Assembly (NCBI GenBank): GCA_964558235.1
Contig: CAZLCK010000016.1
Location: 1-30,061, forward strand
DNA from: CAZLCK01 sp964558235
Lineage (GTDB): Bacteria > Actinomycetota > Coriobacteriia > Coriobacteriales > CADBOM01
DNA: 30,061 nucleotides
Direction: 5' to 3'
Part shown: positions 22,953 through 30,061 of the stretch, piece after piece
How positions within the stretch are numbered: position 1 is the first letter of the stretch
How the letters are laid out: each line of letters begins with the position of its first letter
Made by a program: the position numbers and the translations under genes
Notes under the pieces: model-generated
The model's input: the letters and a program-made list of their open reading frames with translations, nothing else
Told to the model about the DNA's origin: nothing
Database searches by the model: none

Positions 22953-23900
22953 CTACCACTCAAATAAGATGCCTTTCCAAACAAGTCCTGCACCAAACGC
23001 GGCCATCAAAACCTTGTCTCCACGCTTTAAAAGACCTTGCTCATTCATCTCCGCAATAGCGATTGCAGTACTTGCTGCAGAGGTATTTCCATACTCATCT
23101 AAGTCGATGAAAACCTTGTCTGGGTCGATCTTCATCTTTGTATAAACATGTTTGATAATACGCAAATTTGCCTGATGGCACACAAAGTGATCGATATCAT
23201 CGATGTTAAGACCGGATTGTTCTAACAAAGTCTCTATGGTCTGCTGCATTGCATTAACTGCAAACCTAAAAACCTCATTTCCTTTCATGCGAATTACGCG
23301 AAAATCATCACCAGCACGTGGGCTGGACTGCACTAGAATTGCGTCCAATCCCTCTTTAGTTCCGCCAGTAAAGTAGATATCGGTTGGATTATCAAGCGAC
23401 ACAACAGCTGCACCTGCACCATCACCAAACAAAACGCAGGTGCTTCTATCTGTCCAATCGGTAAAGTCTGAAGCAAACTCGCTTGCAACAACAAGCGCTT
23501 TTTTGCCTAGATTCTGTAGCAAAATTCCACGCGCCACATATAGAGCCACCAAAAAGCCAGGACATGCATCATTTACATCAAATGACACAACATGTTCTGG
23601 CAAACCTAAAACCGCATGGGTCTCACATGCCGTTGCTGGAGAAAAATTATCTGGCGAAAAGGTCGCCACTATCAAACAGCACAGATCATTCGGATCAATA
23701 TTGCCATTATCTAGCGCCTCTTGTGCAGCCTTTGCAGCCATCTGGCCATTTGTAAGCTCTTCATTAATATGACGCCTCTTAATTCCAGTGCGGCTCGAAA
23801 TCCATTCATCGCTTGTGTCGACGATTTTAGCTAGATCATCGTTTGTTAAAACCTTTTCTGGAATGTATTTTCCGGTCGAAATAAAGTGAAGCGAATTCAC
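22953..23900 (-). CDS. fabH: 3-oxoacyl-ACP synthase III (FabH)
   Basis: A 315-residue initiating condensing enzyme joining acyl-CoA to malonyl-ACP. The triad is C113 (VNDACPGFLVAL), H242 (CHQANLRI) and N272 (EYGNTSAAS), the Cys-His-Asn set specific to KAS III. The N-terminal DTSDEWISSRTGIKRRHI motif is characteristic. Primer preference (acetyl or branched acyl-CoA) cannot be read. The start is GTG 23900, overlapping the accDA TGA by 4 nt, so it is translationally coupled to the carboxylase genes. After its stop come 192 bp without a gene, the first sizeable break in the cluster. Confidence 0.95.
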   Translation of the reverse strand: MNSLHFISTGKYIPEKVLTNDDLAKIVDTSDEWISSRTGIKRRHINEELTNGQMAAKAAQEALDNGNIDPNDLCCLIVATFSPDNFSPATACETHAVLGLPEHVVSFDVNDACPGFLVALYVARGILLQNLGKKALVVASEFASDFTDWTDRSTCVLFGDGAGAAVVSLDNPTDIYFTGGTKEGLDAILVQSSPRAGDDFRVIRMKGNEVFRFAVNAMQQTIETLLEQSGLNIDDIDHFVCHQANLRIIKHVYTKMKIDPDKVFIDLDEYGNTSAASTAIAIAEMNEQGLLKRGDKVLMAAFGAGLVWKGILFEW

Positions 23901-25951
23901 TGACGATCCTCCCTCTTGTTAAGGGTTTTGCCTATCTTGCGGTACTTTTCGTAGCGCTCCTCGGCGAGCGTGTCCCCATCTTTTGGAGCCAACTTTAAGA
24001 TTTCGTCGACCAGTACACTGTCGATTTTCGTAATAATTTCTGGGCATGGTGCTTTGAGTGGCTCCGACCCTTCAGAGATTATTGCATCAGCAATTCCAAA
24101 CGCAGCGATGTCATAGGACGTAAGCTTCATAACGCCTGCCGCCTCTCGACTTCTAGAAGAGTCTTTCCACAAAATGGAGGCAAAGCCTTCTGGAGATAAA
24201 ATCGAATAGATAGAGTTTTCGAGCATGATTATCGAATTTGCAACTCCTAAGGCCAGAGCACCACCACTACCACCTTCTCCAATAAATAGAGCAATTATAG
24301 GAACTTTTAGTGTGCTAAATAGCTCAATCGAGCGCGCAATTGCTTCGCCTTGGCCCTTGGCCTCCGCTTCAATTCCAGGATATGCACCTGGAGTGTCGAT
24401 GATAGTAATAATTGGGCGACCAAACTTATCGGCTTGCTTAGCTAGACGCATCGCCTTGCGATAACCCTGTGGATTTGGCATTCCAAAGTTGTACTTAAGG
24501 TTCTCCTCTAGAGTAGAACCCTTGCATTGAGCGATAACAGTTACAGGTACGTCATGAAAATAAGCAATACCCGCCTTGATCGATTCGTCATCGTAGTCGA
24601 GCCTATCTCCATGCATCTCTAAAAAGTTGTGAAAGAGCTCTTGGATGAAGAAATCTGCATGTGGGCGCTCACTTGCACGAGCAAGTTCTACGCGCTTTGC
24701 TGGCGGAGTTGAAAGCTGTCCCCAAATGTCGCGCAGACCCTTAGCGATTGGATTTCCCGCAAAGTGATTTGTAGATGCAGCATCGGTATCGTTAGAATTA
24801 GCGTTTTTGACATTCTTAGATGAGCTATCTTTAGCTGCAGCGCTTTTTTCTAAAACTCCGGAGCTGCTATCTTCGCGACTGTTTTCGCTACTATCTTCGC
24901 CGCACAAGATGTTGTTACTCGTAGTCCCATCACCTGAAGCCCCAAGGCTCGTAGCTGGATTATCTATCTCTTTTGCATGTTCCTCATTCGCTTCAGCAAT
25001 ACTGGCTGGGTCGACTGTGCCAGCCACACCAGATATCTCACGCTTTTTAGCTTCAAAGACCTGCGCTCGTTTTTCCTTTTCATCTGTCGAGTGCATCATC
25101 AAAAGCAGAGCGATCTCATCACGCAAGTTTTCTCTTTTAACAATACGATCCACAAAACCATGCTCCAACAAATACTCAGCACGTTGAAAGCCCTCAGGTA
25201 ACTGTTGGCGAATAGTCTGCTCAATTACACGCGGACCAGCAAAACCAATTAGCGCCTTAGGTTCTGCCAAGATGACATCCCCTAGGCTTGCAAAACTAGC
25301 CGTAACACCACCTGTTGTTGGATTGGTTAAAACCGAAATATAAAAAAGTCCAGCATCGGAATGCTTCGCAATAGCAGCAGAGGTCTTAGCCATCTGCATC
25401 AAAGAGAAGATACCCTCCTGCATGCGTGCCCCACCACTGGCTGAAAAAATAACCAGAGGAAGTCGCTCCATAGTTGCACGCTCAACTGCACGTGTGATCT
25501 TCTCACCAACAGCAACTCCCATGCTTCCCATCATAAAGCGACTGTCCAAAACGCAAACTACGGCCTTGATGTCACCGATCTTGCCGATAACACACCTAAC
25601 AGCCTCGCTAAGCCCACTAGACGCTGCATTAGATTCAAGTTTTTTAGCATATCCTGGAAAATTCAAGGGGTTGTTACCTACAAGACGAGCATCCATCTCC
25701 TCATAATCCCCATCCATAATAGACTTAAGCCTAGCGTCAGATGGCATTTTGAAAAGATAGCCGCATTCATGACAGATATAGTCGTTAGATTCTAAAATAC
25801 TTGGCGCGATCGATCTTTTGCACTCTGGGCATTCTTGATTAAGGCTCTCGAGCGCAGCGCGACGCTTGGCCTCGTCTCGTGTCTTTGGCCTGAGCTTTTT
25901 CATCGCGTTGATGCGCGCAGTGCGCTTAAAAAACGGATTGTTGCTAGACAT
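23897..25951 (-). CDS. accDA: Fused acetyl-CoA carboxylase carboxyltransferase beta-alpha (AccD-AccA)
   Basis: A 684-residue fusion of both carboxyltransferase subunits, which transfer carboxyl from carboxybiotin to acetyl-CoA to form malonyl-CoA. Residues 1-300 are AccD: zinc ribbon C41, C44, C60, C63, then MGSMGVAVGEKI and FSASGGARMQEG. Residues 405-684 are AccA: LRDIWGQLSTPPAKRVELAR, HGDRLDYDDESI, IIDTPGAYPG, FIGEGGSGGALALG and SPEGFASILWKD. Between them, about 310-400 is a low-complexity Ser/Asn/Asp/Ala linker with no conserved motif. In E. coli these are separate chains of an alpha2-beta2 enzyme, so the fusion fixes the 1:1 ratio. ATG 25951 shares one base with the accC stop; the TGA overlaps fabH. 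Confidence 0.95.
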   Translation of the reverse strand: MSSNNPFFKRTARINAMKKLRPKTRDEAKRRAALESLNQECPECKRSIAPSILESNDYICHECGYLFKMPSDARLKSIMDGDYEEMDARLVGNNPLNFPGYAKKLESNAASSGLSEAVRCVIGKIGDIKAVVCVLDSRFMMGSMGVAVGEKITRAVERATMERLPLVIFSASGGARMQEGIFSLMQMAKTSAAIAKHSDAGLFYISVLTNPTTGGVTASFASLGDVILAEPKALIGFAGPRVIEQTIRQQLPEGFQRAEYLLEHGFVDRIVKRENLRDEIALLLMMHSTDEKEKRAQVFEAKKREISGVAGTVDPASIAEANEEHAKEIDNPATSLGASGDGTTSNNILCGEDSSENSREDSSSGVLEKSAAAKDSSSKNVKNANSNDTDAASTNHFAGNPIAKGLRDIWGQLSTPPAKRVELARASERPHADFFIQELFHNFLEMHGDRLDYDDESIKAGIAYFHDVPVTVIAQCKGSTLEENLKYNFGMPNPQGYRKAMRLAKQADKFGRPIITIIDTPGAYPGIEAEAKGQGEAIARSIELFSTLKVPIIALFIGEGGSGGALALGVANSIIMLENSIYSILSPEGFASILWKDSSRSREAAGVMKLTSYDIAAFGIADAIISEGSEPLKAPCPEIITKIDSVLVDEILKLAPKDGDTLAEERYEKYRKIGKTLNKREDRQ

Positions 25952-27363
25952 TATTGATCGCCTGCATTCTCATAAGAGTTCTGAGCCTCGATCTTGTTGA
26001 GCTCCTCTTCGAGTGCCAAAATCTCTTCAAGGCATTCGTCCATAAACCCTGTGTTGTAATTACCTTTCAAAAACTGCCCATGGAACAGGATAAATAATTC
26101 AAATTCAAGATTTGTTTTAATGCCTTCAAGGGTTGTTTCTTCAAGACTGCGGCGCATCTTGCGCACGCACTCTAAACGCGTTGGCGCCCACGTAATAATC
26201 TTTGCAATCAAAGAGTCGTAGTAGGGGCTAACCGTGTATCCGTTGTAAAGAGTTGAATCTACGCGTGTTCCGTTACCACTAGGCAGGTGAACAAGACCGA
26301 TTTGCCCCGGCGAAGGCATAAAGTTATTCGATGGGTCTTCAGCGTTAATCCTGCACTCTATAGCATGCCCTTTTGGAACAAGCTCCTCTTGAGTAAAGCT
26401 AAGAGGAAGTCCTGCAGCCACACGAATCTGCTCGCGAACCAAATCTACACCGTAGATCATCTCGGTAATTGGGTGTTCAACTTGAATACGCGTATTCATC
26501 TCTATGAAGTAGTAGTGCCCCTCACCATCCATAACGAACTCGATGGTGCCAGCGTTGATGTAACCTGCGGCCTTAGCGGCTCGAATGGCTACCTCTCCCA
26601 TCTCTTCACGAAGCTCAGGTGTCAAAGTTGTGCAGGGTGTCTCCTCTAACATCTTCTGATTTTTGCGCTGAATCGAACAGTCGCGCTCGCCAAGATGAAC
26701 GATATTTCCGCGCGTATCTGCAAAGATCTGAAATTCCACGTGTTTTGGATTGACAATGAGCTTTTCTACATAAAGATCCCCATTTCCAAAGGCTGCTAGA
26801 GCCTCGGCGCGAGCTTGTTCAAACATTTCCTCAAGCTCAGAGGGTTTCTCAACACGACGCATTCCGCGACCGCCACCGCCAGCAGAGGCCTTAATCAAAA
26901 CTGGATAGCCAATCTCATCGGCGACTTGGCGTGCCTCCTGTGCATCCTTAACATTGCCATCAGAGCCAGGGACAACTGGGACATTATTTTCACGCATCAG
27001 TTCCCTAGCCGCAGCCTTTACGCCCATCTTTTCGATAACATCGGCTGGAGGGCCAATAAAAATCATCCCATGCTCTTCACAAAGTCTTGCAAAATCGGCA
27101 TTTTCAGATAAAAAGCCATAACCAGGATGAATTGCATCGCATCCAGAACCTATAGCCGCCGACAAAATATTGTTCATATTTAGATAGCTGCTTTGAGGAG
27201 ATGCATCACCAATGCAAATTGATTCAGTTGCAAATGGGACATAAATCTCATTTTCATCGGGTTTTGAATAGACCGCGATGCACTCTATGCCCATCTCTAT
27301 GCAGCAGCGAATTACCCTTTGTGCAATCTCGCCTCTATTTGCAACTAATACTCTCTTGAACAC
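25951..27363 (-). CDS. accC: Acetyl-CoA carboxylase, biotin carboxylase subunit
   Basis: A 470-residue ATP-grasp enzyme that carboxylates the biotin on AccB. The N-terminal domain has VLVANRGEIAQRVIR and HPGYGFLSENADFA. The ATP-grasp domain has VLIKASAGGGGRGMR (the glycine-rich lid), EKLIVNPKHVEFQI, GERDCSIQRKNQK and EMNTRIQVEHPITE. The C-terminal part has HAIECRINAEDP and YDSLIAKII. The length is slightly over the usual 445-450 because of an acidic tail rich in Glu. The start is GTG 27363, directly abutting the accB TAG with no spacer, so the two are tightly coupled; downstream, the stop shares a base with accDA. It is the single-domain bacterial type, not the long actinobacterial AccA3 type with fused BCCP. 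Confidence 0.96.
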   Translation of the reverse strand: MFKRVLVANRGEIAQRVIRCCIEMGIECIAVYSKPDENEIYVPFATESICIGDASPQSSYLNMNNILSAAIGSGCDAIHPGYGFLSENADFARLCEEHGMIFIGPPADVIEKMGVKAAARELMRENNVPVVPGSDGNVKDAQEARQVADEIGYPVLIKASAGGGGRGMRRVEKPSELEEMFEQARAEALAAFGNGDLYVEKLIVNPKHVEFQIFADTRGNIVHLGERDCSIQRKNQKMLEETPCTTLTPELREEMGEVAIRAAKAAGYINAGTIEFVMDGEGHYYFIEMNTRIQVEHPITEMIYGVDLVREQIRVAAGLPLSFTQEELVPKGHAIECRINAEDPSNNFMPSPGQIGLVHLPSGNGTRVDSTLYNGYTVSPYYDSLIAKIITWAPTRLECVRKMRRSLEETTLEGIKTNLEFELFILFHGQFLKGNYNTGFMDECLEEILALEEELNKIEAQNSYENAGDQ

Positions 27364-27960
27364 CTAGTCGGCCTCGATCCTCATTAACACGTCACCAAAG
27401 CCCACAGTTTCGGCGTTTTTTACAAGGATTTGCTTGATTGTGCCATTGCAGGGAGCTTTGATCTCATTGATCATCTTCATCGCTTCCATCAAGCAGATGA
27501 CTTCATCTTGGTTTACGTGGTCTCCCTCGCGAACGAATGGCTTCTCACCTGGAGCTGGTGCTTCGTAGAATACCCCAACGATTGGAGAGGTAACTTCAAC
27601 AAGAGAGTCATCTTTAGCTGTCGTAGTGCTTGTACCTTGAGCGACATTTGCATCCTGAATAGCACTTCCAAGATCGCCGCTTTTGTTAGTAACAGCTGTA
27701 TTCGAAGCAGTAATGCCAGCTGTGCCTGTGAGAACAGCTCCATCAACTCCCTGAACAGATAAACCCTCCATAGACTGCATAGCCATAGCTGGAATACCGG
27801 CAGCTCCAACAACTGGCGCTACGACAATATTCGGCATTTCAGCACTCTGGCCAACGGGCTTTTTCATCTTTACATATGTATCGCCATCGCTAATCTCTAA
27901 AAACGATAACGGCGAATCGTAGAACTCTTTAATTGTTTGGCGTAGCTCTTCGCTATTCAT
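27364..27960 (-). CDS. accB: Biotin carboxyl carrier protein of acetyl-CoA carboxylase
   Basis: A 198-residue BCCP. The N-terminal part MNSEELRQTIKEFY matches the family start; a variable Ala/Thr/Val-rich linker occupies about residues 40-115. The biotinyl domain begins with SPIVGVFYEAPAPGEKPFV and holds the EAMKM motif with the biotinylated lysine at K162, followed by VGFGDVLMRIEAD. ATG 27960 is preferred, with AAGG 7 nt upstream; an upstream in-frame TTG at 27987 would add nine residues unlike the family. It abuts accC. About 170 bp separate it from acpP, and that spacer contains a strong hairpin and GGACTTT-type repeats, so accB may be expressed at a lower level than acpP. Confidence 0.95.
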   Translation of the reverse strand: MNSEELRQTIKEFYDSPLSFLEISDGDTYVKMKKPVGQSAEMPNIVVAPVVGAAGIPAMAMQSMEGLSVQGVDGAVLTGTAGITASNTAVTNKSGDLGSAIQDANVAQGTSTTTAKDDSLVEVTSPIVGVFYEAPAPGEKPFVREGDHVNQDEVICLMEAMKMINEIKAPCNGTIKQILVKNAETVGFGDVLMRIEAD

Positions 27961-28066
27961 ACAAATGCCTTTCGAAGTGTGAGCCAAATTTTGCGACGAC
28001 CCTTCGACACTTTCAAATAAATTGTCCCATAAAGTCCGATAAATAAAAGTCCAATAGATATAGTTT

Positions 28067-28100
28067 AGCGCCCCGCGTCTAACCAGAGAGCGGGTGCGCT
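28067..28100 (-). terminator. Strong hairpin between acpP and accB
   Basis: AGCGC and CCCGC at 28067-28076 pair with GCGGG and GCGCT at 28090-28100, with a single bulged base and a 13-nt loop. It lies about 30 bp after the acpP stop. No proper U-run follows in the acpP direction, so it may be a leaky terminator or an RNA processing/stability element that raises acpP over accBC-accDA. The + strand side continues ACTTTCTC. Confidence 0.5.
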
Positions 28101-28131
28101 ACTTTCTCATAATACTAATGAACATCGAAGT

Positions 28132-28362
28132 CTATTGATTATCCTCGATATACTCGACGATATCCCTAACAGTCTTCATCTCTTGCATATCTTCATCGGG
28201 AATTGAGATGTCGAATGCGTCCTCAAAAGCCATGTTAAGTTCAACTGCATCCAAAGAATCAGCACCTAGATCGTCAGTCAAGGAAGCATCCATTGTAACC
28301 TCATCAGCATCACAGCTGATTGTGTCGACGATAACATCGCGTACCTTACCGAAAACAGACAT
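28132..28362 (-). CDS. acpP: Acyl carrier protein
   Basis: A 76-residue acidic carrier protein that holds growing acyl chains on a 4'-phosphopantetheine arm. The attachment serine is S36 in DDLGADSLDAVEL; the C-terminal helix sequence DIVEYIEDNQ is typical. The ATG at 28362 has AGGAG 9 nt upstream. It is the promoter-proximal gene of the fatty acid cluster, transcribed away from xth, and its upstream region contains several overlapping palindromes. The protein is needed in large amounts, and the hairpin after the gene fits differential expression relative to accB. Confidence 0.97.
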   Translation of the reverse strand: MSVFGKVRDVIVDTISCDADEVTMDASLTDDLGADSLDAVELNMAFEDAFDISIPDEDMQEMKTVRDIVEYIEDNQ

Positions 28363-28394
28363 CTAAATAAGCTCCTTTTCCGTCGGCATTAGCG

Positions 28395-28416
28395 TGCATA
28401 TTAATGTACACATTAA
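28395..28416. promoter_or_regulatory. Overlapping palindromes upstream of acpP, candidate operator
   Basis: TTAATGTACACATTAA (28401-28416) has perfect 7-bp arms around a 2-nt centre. It overlaps an 18-bp imperfect palindrome, GTGCATATTAATGTACAC (28395-28412), centred on ATTAAT. About 10 bp further, CATGTGCGCATG (28421-28432) adds another near-palindrome. The site is 33-54 bp upstream of the acpP start, where a repressor of the fatty acid genes could bind. It does not look like the FapR consensus as I know it; no regulator gene is present. Confidence 0.45.
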
Positions 28417-28534
28417 ATCACATGTGCGCATGTACCGAAATCCATATATTAGCGTATGCTGTTAGATAATGTCCTAGTTTTCTTGTTCAAATTGGCATAG
28501 AGCCAGGCTTTTGGGGTGTATGACAGGATTAATT

Positions 28535-29323
28535 ATGAAATTTGTATCGTGGAACGTTAATGGTTTAAGAGCCGCTATAAAAAAAGGATTTGAAGATGTT
28601 GTGAGTGAGCTCAACGCAGATGTAGTAGCTTTGCAGGAGACAAAGTTACAAGAGGGACAAATTGAGCTCAACATCGCTCCTTATAAAAATTATTGGAGTT
28701 ATGCCCAAAGAAAGGGTTATTCGGGAACGGCAGTGTTGTCAAAGAGTAAACCTTTGTCTGTGCTTCATGGCTTAGGAATTGAAGAGCTTGACCATGAGGG
28801 CAGAATTTGTGCGCTGGAATTTGAGAATTTTTGGTTTGTAAACGTCTATACGCCAAATGCACAAGATGGTCTTGCTCGTATCGATTTTCGTATGAAGTGG
28901 GATGACGCTTTTAGAAACTTTTGCAAAGGCTTAGAAGTTGGAACTTTGCCGAATGGTCTTGGAGCCGCTGAGCCTAAGCCTGTTGTGATGTGCGGAGATT
29001 TTAATGTAGCGCATCAGGAGATTGATTTAAAAAATCCGAAGTCTAATAGAGGTAATGCTGGCTTTTCCGATGAAGAACGTGGCAAATTTAGCGAGCTTTT
29101 AAATGCAGGCTTTACAGACACTTTTAGACTGTTAAACCCAGATGCTACAGGAGCATATTCGTGGTGGAGTTACAGATTTAATGCACGTAAGAATAATGCG
29201 GGATGGCGCATTGATTACTTTTTAGTAAGTGAATCTCTAAATGATGCTATTTTGGATGCGTCTATAAGAAGTGACATCTATGGGTCAGATCACTGTCCCG
29301 TAGTTTTGGAACTAGATATTTAA
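28535..29323 (+). CDS. xth: Exodeoxyribonuclease III (AP endonuclease, ExoA/Xth family)
   Basis: A 262-residue metal-dependent base-excision-repair nuclease of the EEP fold, cutting at abasic sites and removing 3' blocks. Catalytic positions are all present: N7 (SWNVNGLR), E35 (LQETK), Y105 (VYTPNA), D155 and N157 (CGDFNVAH), and the D252-H253 pair (GSDHCPV). The NRGNAGFSDEER and SWWSYR segments place it with the ExoA/Xth group. ATG 28535 is preferred, with AGGA 7 nt upstream; the in-frame ATG 28511 would add eight unlike residues. It diverges from acpP. Twelve bases at its stop recur 76 bp downstream. Confidence 0.94.
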   Translation: MKFVSWNVNGLRAAIKKGFEDVVSELNADVVALQETKLQEGQIELNIAPYKNYWSYAQRKGYSGTAVLSKSKPLSVLHGLGIEELDHEGRICALEFENFWFVNVYTPNAQDGLARIDFRMKWDDAFRNFCKGLEVGTLPNGLGAAEPKPVVMCGDFNVAHQEIDLKNPKSNRGNAGFSDEERGKFSELLNAGFTDTFRLLNPDATGAYSWWSYRFNARKNNAGWRIDYFLVSESLNDAILDASIRSDIYGSDHCPVVLELDI

Positions 29324-29404
29324 AAGAGGGAGACTTTTCAAAGTTTTTGTCCACGCACCCCGGGCGTTGCTGTGAGTACGGAAAGTTTCGGGTATTTAAA
29401 AGAG
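29317..29404 (+). repeat. Exact 12-bp copy of the xth end, 76 bp downstream
   Basis: TATTTAAAAGAG spans the xth stop codon at 29317-29328 and recurs exactly at 29393-29404. Between them AAAG-rich stretches (CAAAGTTTTTG, GGAAAGTTTCG) also look related. No clear Rho-independent terminator was found here; AAAAG/CTTTT at 29322-29338 is a weak stem. Confidence 0.6.
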
Positions 29405-29480
29405 CGTCGCATTTGAGTGCTGATTTGGTAATGTAGTAACGGTGTTCGCAAAACTTATTTGGCGCGAATTGGAGGTCGAT

Positions 29481-30061
29481 ATGTCTAGAACCATGATGAG
29501 CACACCATTTAATGGTGATGTTTCGGTTGCACAATCTATCGCTGAGCAAGTACTTCGAGAAGATGGTTATAAGCTCATTAGCTACTATAACGAGATGGTA
29601 TGGAAAAAAGGTACCGGAACTATGACGGCGATGCACTATATTCGTGTCGACTATGAACCTGGCATGGTTAATTTGCAAGGTTGGATTCAAGTTGGAATGG
29701 GATCTGTTGGTGGCGATGAACACGATCTTTCTGGGTCGTTTGTGGGTGTAGTTCCAAAGAGATCTACTTTAAAGACAATGAATCGCATTATTGAATCTTT
29801 ACAACATGCAACGAGCGTTCTTCCGAGCGGCTATCAAACAGGAGTAACGATTCAGACCCCCCAAGTTCAGCAACCACAGATTGCTTCTCAGGCTGCCACT
29901 CAACAAGCTTCTCAGCAAGCACAGCCGCAGCCCGCTCAACAAACGCAACCGCAAGTAGCACCACAAGCTGTAACGCAGCAAGAAGCTTGGCAAACCGCGC
30001 CCCAGACTGGTACGCCGCAAGCTGGTGCTCCGCAAACCAACGGTTTTACAAGTAAGTTCTG
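29481..30061 (+). CDS. Unrecognised protein with Gln/Pro-rich region, 3' end beyond the window
   Basis: An open frame from ATG 29481, with GGAGG at 29471-29475, continues to the window edge without a stop (193 codons seen). Residues 1-110 look like a compact alpha/beta domain: SIAEQVLREDGYKLISYY, MVWKKGTGTMTAMHYIRV, then LQGWIQVGMGS and TMNRIIESLQ. From about residue 115 the chain becomes Gln/Ala/Pro/Thr-rich with repeated QPQ, QQA and TPQAG elements, like a flexible linker. No signal peptide or membrane segment appears in the visible part; a C-terminal domain probably follows. I do not recognise the family. The good ribosome site and sustained frame support a real gene. Confidence 0.75.
   Translation, partial: MSRTMMSTPFNGDVSVAQSIAEQVLREDGYKLISYYNEMVWKKGTGTMTAMHYIRVDYEPGMVNLQGWIQVGMGSVGGDEHDLSGSFVGVVPKRSTLKTMNRIIESLQHATSVLPSGYQTGVTIQTPQVQQPQIASQAATQQASQQAQPQPAQQTQPQVAPQAVTQQEAWQTAPQTGTPQAGAPQTNGFTSKF

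Noticed and set aside
27961..27987. TTG start for accB at 27987
   Set aside because: The family begins at MNSEELRQ; ATG 27960 has AAGG upstream.
28395..28416. FapR operator
   Set aside because: The palindrome does not resemble the FapR site as I know it and no fapR gene is present; left as an operator for an unknown regulator.
29262..30035. Minus-strand open frames at 29262-29723 and 29799-30035
   Set aside because: They are antisense to xth and to the Gln-rich gene, with Leu/Arg-rich or irregular composition and no family features; the + strand frame has a good ribosome site.
1..30061. tRNA, rRNA, CRISPR arrays, prophage or defence genes
   Set aside because: Spacers were scanned by eye; no cloverleaf with a T-loop motif, no regular repeat-spacer array and no phage or defence protein was found.

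Overview
The window looks like a chromosomal housekeeping segment of a moderate-GC (low to mid 40s % by eye) Gram-positive bacterium. The combination of a fused accD-accA gene, FabK as enoyl reductase, a folate-dependent TrmFO, a PPDK/PpsR pair and a CwlO-like coiled-coil wall hydrolase suggests class Coriobacteriia, perhaps Atopobiaceae (Atopobium/Fannyhessea/Lancefieldella). That placement is an inference from gene content, not a database match. No tRNA, rRNA, CRISPR array, prophage or intact transposon was seen.

Layout. (1) 84-692: a metallo-beta-lactamase-fold hydrolase on +, convergent with (2) a minus-strand DNA/RNA-maintenance block, rnhB (7009), yraN, comM, dprA, trmFO, xerC (751), whose order recalls the Bacillus rplS-rnhB-ylqH-dprA-topA-trmFO-xerC region. 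(3) rplS (minus) and a Dabb-domain gene (plus) diverge from a shared promoter region at 7746-7997. (4) asnB and dgt overlap by 4 nt on minus; upstream of asnB lies the 3' end (domains V and VI) of a group II intron without the rest of the intron. (5) ppsR and ppdK (minus) form a regulator/enzyme pair. (6) A secreted coiled-coil wall hydrolase (plus) has a consensus promoter and a structured leader; then come a DUF1893 gene (minus) and a HAD-family gene (plus). (7) 18036-28362 is a near-complete type II fatty acid synthesis cluster on minus: acpP, accB, accC, accDA, fabH, fabK, fabD, fabG, fabF, fabZ. It encodes malonyl-CoA formation, initiation and all four elongation steps. (8) Divergent from acpP is an exonuclease III gene, followed by an unrecognised Gln-rich protein that runs off the window.

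Two non-gene themes stand out. First, several genes are followed by short degenerate copies of their own 3' end including the stop codon (trmFO, fabZ, rnhB, the first hydrolase, xth), and the fabG-fabF spacer is almost entirely short tandem repeats. Second, the 100-N gap at 19765-19864 is flanked by two identical 55-nt copies of the fabF start region. This is most simply a scaffolding artefact in which two contigs overlapping by 55 nt were joined with Ns, so roughly 155 nt here are probably not real. No clearly new multi-gene system was found; the gene-tail duplications are the most unusual pattern.
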